Below are positions 5,482 to 7,684 of a stretch of 7,684 nucleotides of DNA, one piece after another. The notes under the pieces are model-generated. The model saw only the letters and a program-made list of their open reading frames with translations. It searched no databases and was not told the origin of the DNA. Origin of the DNA: JAEZKC01 sp046538945 (GTDB lineage: Bacteria > Fibrobacterota > Chitinivibrionia > Chitinivibrionales > Chitinispirillaceae); assembly GCA_046538945.1 (NCBI GenBank), contig JBKHHW010000154.1, positions 1 through 7,684 of the forward strand, given 5' to 3'. Made by a program: the position numbers and the translations under genes. Position 1 is the stretch's first letter. Each line of letters begins with the position of its first letter.

Positions 5482-6117
5482 ATGTTATATGAAAATCAGA
5501 ATCCTCTCACTTCCGAACAGAGTCGGGTTCTTCAGTACATAGTCAATTACAGAGATGAGTATGGTTTCCCTCCCACCGTGCGGGAAATAGCCGAGCAGCT
5601 TGGGTACCGCAGTGCCAATAACGTGCGGCAGCATCTGAGGCTGATTGAGCGCAAGGGGTATATACGCATTACGGGCGGTCGGGCACGGGGTATAGAAGTA
5701 ATGAGTGACCCGTTCGGGGAGGAGCGGGAGGAGAGTCCTGAAGGAGTGCCGCTGGTGGGATCGGTTGCCGCAGGTAAGCCTATCACCGCTGTTGAGAATC
5801 TGGAGGGGTATCTGACCCTGGACAGGTCGATTTTCAGGGGTGAGGATCTGTTTGCTCTGCGGATCCGGGGTGAAAGCATGACCGGTATAGGTGTTATGGA
5901 TAACGATATCGTGGTGGTGCGAAAAAGAAGCACTGCTGAAAACGGAGAAGTCATTGTCGCTCTTCTGGATGGAGAGGCTACTCTGAAGCGTTTTTTCCGC
6001 AGAGAAGACTGTATCGTTCTGCATGCCGAAAATCCTGTGTTCAGGGATATTGTAGTGCCTGAAGGGGGCGATATTCAAATCCTTGGCAAGCTGGTGGGGG
6101 TTATAAGGAAGTATTGA
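5482..6117 (+). CDS. lexA: LexA repressor, SOS regulator
   Basis: This 211-residue protein is LexA, the cytosolic repressor of DNA-damage genes, which cuts itself when activated RecA is present. The N-terminal winged helix (about 8-70) shows GFPPTVREIAEQLGYRS, followed by the recognition-helix region ANNVRQHLRLIERKGYI. The cleavage site is VAAGKP with the bond Ala97-Gly98. The catalytic serine is Ser132 (RGESM) and the lysine is Lys169 (ATLKRF), so the protease domain appears active. Length is close to the usual 200-210 residues. The start is supported by AAAGG (5468-5472), nine bases upstream. The recognition helix reads SANNVRQHL, somewhat unlike the SPSAVHRHL-type helix I associate with other LexA proteins. 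Two candidate LexA boxes lie upstream. Confidence 0.96.
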   Translation: MLYENQNPLTSEQSRVLQYIVNYRDEYGFPPTVREIAEQLGYRSANNVRQHLRLIERKGYIRITGGRARGIEVMSDPFGEEREESPEGVPLVGSVAAGKPITAVENLEGYLTLDRSIFRGEDLFALRIRGESMTGIGVMDNDIVVVRKRSTAENGEVIVALLDGEATLKRFFRREDCIVLHAENPVFRDIVVPEGGDIQILGKLVGVIRKY

Positions 6118-6177
6118 TATGCGTTTCGGGTTTCGTCATGAATGTGCAGAGTAGTTTTCCCGATGGTAAGTTTTCTG

Positions 6178-6219
6178 AAACTGTAGTACTCTATCCGGGG
6201 GCGATAACCGGCACAGTTT
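6178..6219 (+). other. Inverted repeat in the lexA to radical SAM gap
   Basis: AAACTGT (6178-6184) and ACAGTTT (6213-6219) are perfect 7-bp complements. Inside them CCGG (6195-6198) pairs with CCGG (6208-6211). The whole could fold as an interrupted stem and act as a leaky terminator after lexA, though no long T tract follows (TTTTCTC only). The arms also contain CTGT and ACAG, the half-sites of the SOS box, but 28 rather than 8 bases apart. Confidence 0.35.
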
Positions 6220-6279
6220 TCTCAGCATCATCACATTATCATAGATAAATTTTTCTTTTCTCCAAAAAAACGAACTGTC

Positions 6280-7398
6280 ATGGATGTCCACAGCAAACTC
6301 AAGCTCCTGTCCGATGCGTCACGATACGACCTGTCATGCGCCTGCGGGACCAAAAACCAGGACCAGCGTGTGCGGGGCAGTGATGGTGCCTGGCTTTATC
6401 CGGTATCTCTTCCAAACGGCGGATTTTCCGTCATGCTCAAAACCCTTATGTCCAATGTCTGCACAAGTGACTGCGGTTATTGTCCTTACAGAAGTATGGC
6501 GGATGTTCCCCGGTGCACCATTAGTCCTGACGAGATGGCATCTGTTTTTCTGGAGTATGTGCGGCTGAAAAAGGTGTTTGGAATTTTCCTGAGCAGCGGT
6601 GTCGTGGGGACTCCGGACCGCACAATGGAGCTGCTCAATTCGACTGCTGCCATTCTGCGGAAGAAACACAACTACAGAGGTTATATACATCTCAAGATCA
6701 TCCCCGGAGCATCTGATGGGGCAGTGGACGAAGCCTTGTCTCTTTCAAATGCTGTTTCCATAAACATTGAAGCACCGGGAGAGAAGCATGTCTCGCACCT
6801 TTCCCGAAAAAAGGATTTCAAAAAAGATATTATCGGTCCCATGCAGCGAATCGCTCAACAGACCTCCAAAGGAATGAAGTATTCCCGGGTGAAGCAGTCC
6901 ACCCAGTTTATAGTGGGTGCTTCGGATGAAACCGATGCCGAGATTGTGAAGTACACTGCGGGCCTGTATGAGCGTCTCAGTTTCAACCGGGTGTACTTTT
7001 CCGCTTATCAGCGGGGTTTGGGAAGTGAAGATATCCCCGGTGAACAGTACAAGACGAGCCGTGCCGATGAAATGTTTGTCAGAGAGCATAGGCTGTATCA
7101 GGTTGATTTCCTTTTCCGCAAATATGGTTTCAGGGGTGATGATATTCAGTTTGACGGCAACGGGAGACTTTTTTATGATCGTGATCCCAAGCTGGTATGG
7201 GCTCAGAGTCACCCTGAGCTCTTTCCGGTGAGTGTTAATCGGGCGGATATGTCCATGCTGCTGCGGGTGCCGGGGATAGGGCCCCAGACTGCTCGCCGGA
7301 TTGTCAGAATTCGTAAAGAGGGCAAAATCAGTTCAGCTGAAATGTTGCCGCTAAAAGGAAAACGGCTTGCGCTGGCGAGGGAATACATCAAACTCTGA
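6280..7398 (+). CDS. Radical SAM/helix-hairpin-helix protein, putative DNA modification/repair family
   Basis: This 372-residue protein matches what I know of the 'putative DNA modification/repair radical SAM protein' family (TIGR03916). Residues 1-25 carry the family opening KLKLLSDASRYDLSC. The [4Fe-4S] cluster motif CTSDCGYC gives Cys61, Cys65 and Cys68 (CX3CX2C). FLSSGVVGTPDRTMELL (103-119), GYIHLKIIPGAS (134-145) and SINIEAP (160-166) are further barrel signatures. The C-terminus has a helix-hairpin-helix, MLLRVPGIGPQTARRIV (326-342), a non-specific DNA-binding motif. The exact reaction of the family is unknown to me. Members are normally paired with a partner (TIGR03915) or a uracil-DNA-glycosylase fusion; neither is in this window. 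No clear ribosome binding site precedes the ATG at 6280, but there is no better start. Its place after lexA supports a repair role. Confidence 0.88.
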   Translation: MDVHSKLKLLSDASRYDLSCACGTKNQDQRVRGSDGAWLYPVSLPNGGFSVMLKTLMSNVCTSDCGYCPYRSMADVPRCTISPDEMASVFLEYVRLKKVFGIFLSSGVVGTPDRTMELLNSTAAILRKKHNYRGYIHLKIIPGASDGAVDEALSLSNAVSINIEAPGEKHVSHLSRKKDFKKDIIGPMQRIAQQTSKGMKYSRVKQSTQFIVGASDETDAEIVKYTAGLYERLSFNRVYFSAYQRGLGSEDIPGEQYKTSRADEMFVREHRLYQVDFLFRKYGFRGDDIQFDGNGRLFYDRDPKLVWAQSHPELFPVSVNRADMSMLLRVPGIGPQTARRIVRIRKEGKISSAEMLPLKGKRLALAREYIKL

Positions 7399-7430
7399 AA
7401 ACAGTTCAATTAACTATAACTATATGTGAA

Positions 7431-7436
7431 AAGGAG
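7431..7436 (+). promoter_or_regulatory. Ribosome binding site that supports a GTG start
   Basis: AAGGAG ends six bases before GTG at 7443. No in-frame ATG fits as well, so the GTG is taken as the start of the TfoX-like gene. Confidence 0.75.
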
Positions 7437-7442
7437 AGATAC

Positions 7443-7684
7443 GTGGCTTCAGATAAGGAGTTTGTGGAGTATGTCGTGGGTCAGATGTGTGATGCTGGTC
7501 CTGTCACGTTCAAAAAAATGTTCGGGGAGTATGCTGTCTACTGTGATGGTAAGGTTGTCGCTTTGGTCTGTGATAATTGCCTCTACATTAAACCGACAGA
7601 AGGTGGGCGCAGATTCATTGAGAACGTAGTGGAAGCTTCGCCGTATGCGGGAGCAAAGCCTTATTTCCTGATTGGGGATAAGAT
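7443..7684 (+). CDS. TfoX N-terminal-domain protein (partial, 3' end outside window)
   Basis: Eighty codons are visible before the right edge. The product begins (V/M)ASDKEFVEYVVGQM and then shows GPVTFKKMFGEYAVYCDGK (about 22-40), VALVCDNCLYIKPTEGG (41-57) and ASPYAGAKPYFLIGDK (65-80). The MFG-Y-x-x-Y-x-DGK pattern followed by a LYIK strand is typical of the TfoX/Sxy N-terminal domain. Stand-alone members are usually about 100-120 residues and have no settled function; the full TfoX of gammaproteobacteria controls competence. The domain alone does not show a competence role. The gene follows the radical SAM gene by 44 bases with no visible terminator, so the two may be cotranscribed. Confidence 0.85.
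   Translation, partial: MASDKEFVEYVVGQMCDAGPVTFKKMFGEYAVYCDGKVVALVCDNCLYIKPTEGGRRFIENVVEASPYAGAKPYFLIGDK

Noticed and set aside
5485..6078. 197-residue minus-strand open frame inside lexA
   Set aside because: It is a shadow of lexA, which has all catalytic and DNA-binding motifs on the plus strand.
7426..7629. 67-residue open frame overlapping the TfoX-like gene
   Set aside because: It is in another frame and without a ribosome binding site; the GTG frame at 7443 gives a recognisable TfoX domain.
1..7684. CRISPR arrays, tRNA/rRNA genes, IS elements, prophage genes, attachment sites
   Set aside because: I looked for regularly spaced repeats, cloverleaf-type sequences, transposase or integrase motifs and long direct repeats, and saw none.

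Overview
The window looks like an ordinary chromosomal stretch of a free-living Gram-negative bacterium with medium GC content. It carries a co-chaperonin, the cmk-rpsA pair, a signal-peptidase-II lipoprotein, LexA, and no phage, IS, CRISPR or RNA genes. The phylum cannot be fixed from the sequence. The long Glu/Ser-rich tail on ribosomal protein S1 and the gene mix would fit a lineage outside the classical Proteobacteria, for example the Fibrobacterota/FCB side, but that is a guess.

Layout. Positions 3-287 (minus) hold groES, whose groEL partner would lie off the left edge. A 315-base intergenic region separates it from the plus-strand cmk (603-1265) and rpsA (1333-3183) pair, which ends at a strong hairpin terminator (3210-3248). 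An aldo/keto reductase of the AKR11-like type (3356-4306, plus) converges on a small lipoprotein gene (4347-4868, minus), with a 12-bp hairpin between their 3' ends. The right half (5081-7684, plus) is a DNA-damage-response neighbourhood. A near-perfect LexA operator sits in a promoter for an unrecognised 71-residue basic protein (5157-5372). lexA itself follows (5482-6117), then a radical SAM/helix-hairpin-helix protein of the putative DNA modification/repair family (6280-7398), and the start of a TfoX N-terminal-domain protein (from GTG 7443, running off the right edge).

How the genes fit together. The left part is housekeeping: protein folding, CMP phosphorylation and translation. The right part reads as an SOS module. 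LexA probably represses the small upstream gene through the perfect palindrome at 5085-5106. It probably represses itself through a weaker copy at 5447-5458 that lies over the predicted lexA start site. The radical SAM gene next to lexA belongs to a family already suspected of DNA repair. The most interesting item is the 71-residue protein: it has a textbook SOS promoter, a strong ribosome binding site and a position beside lexA where other bacteria place SOS cell-division inhibitors, yet no family is recognisable to me.
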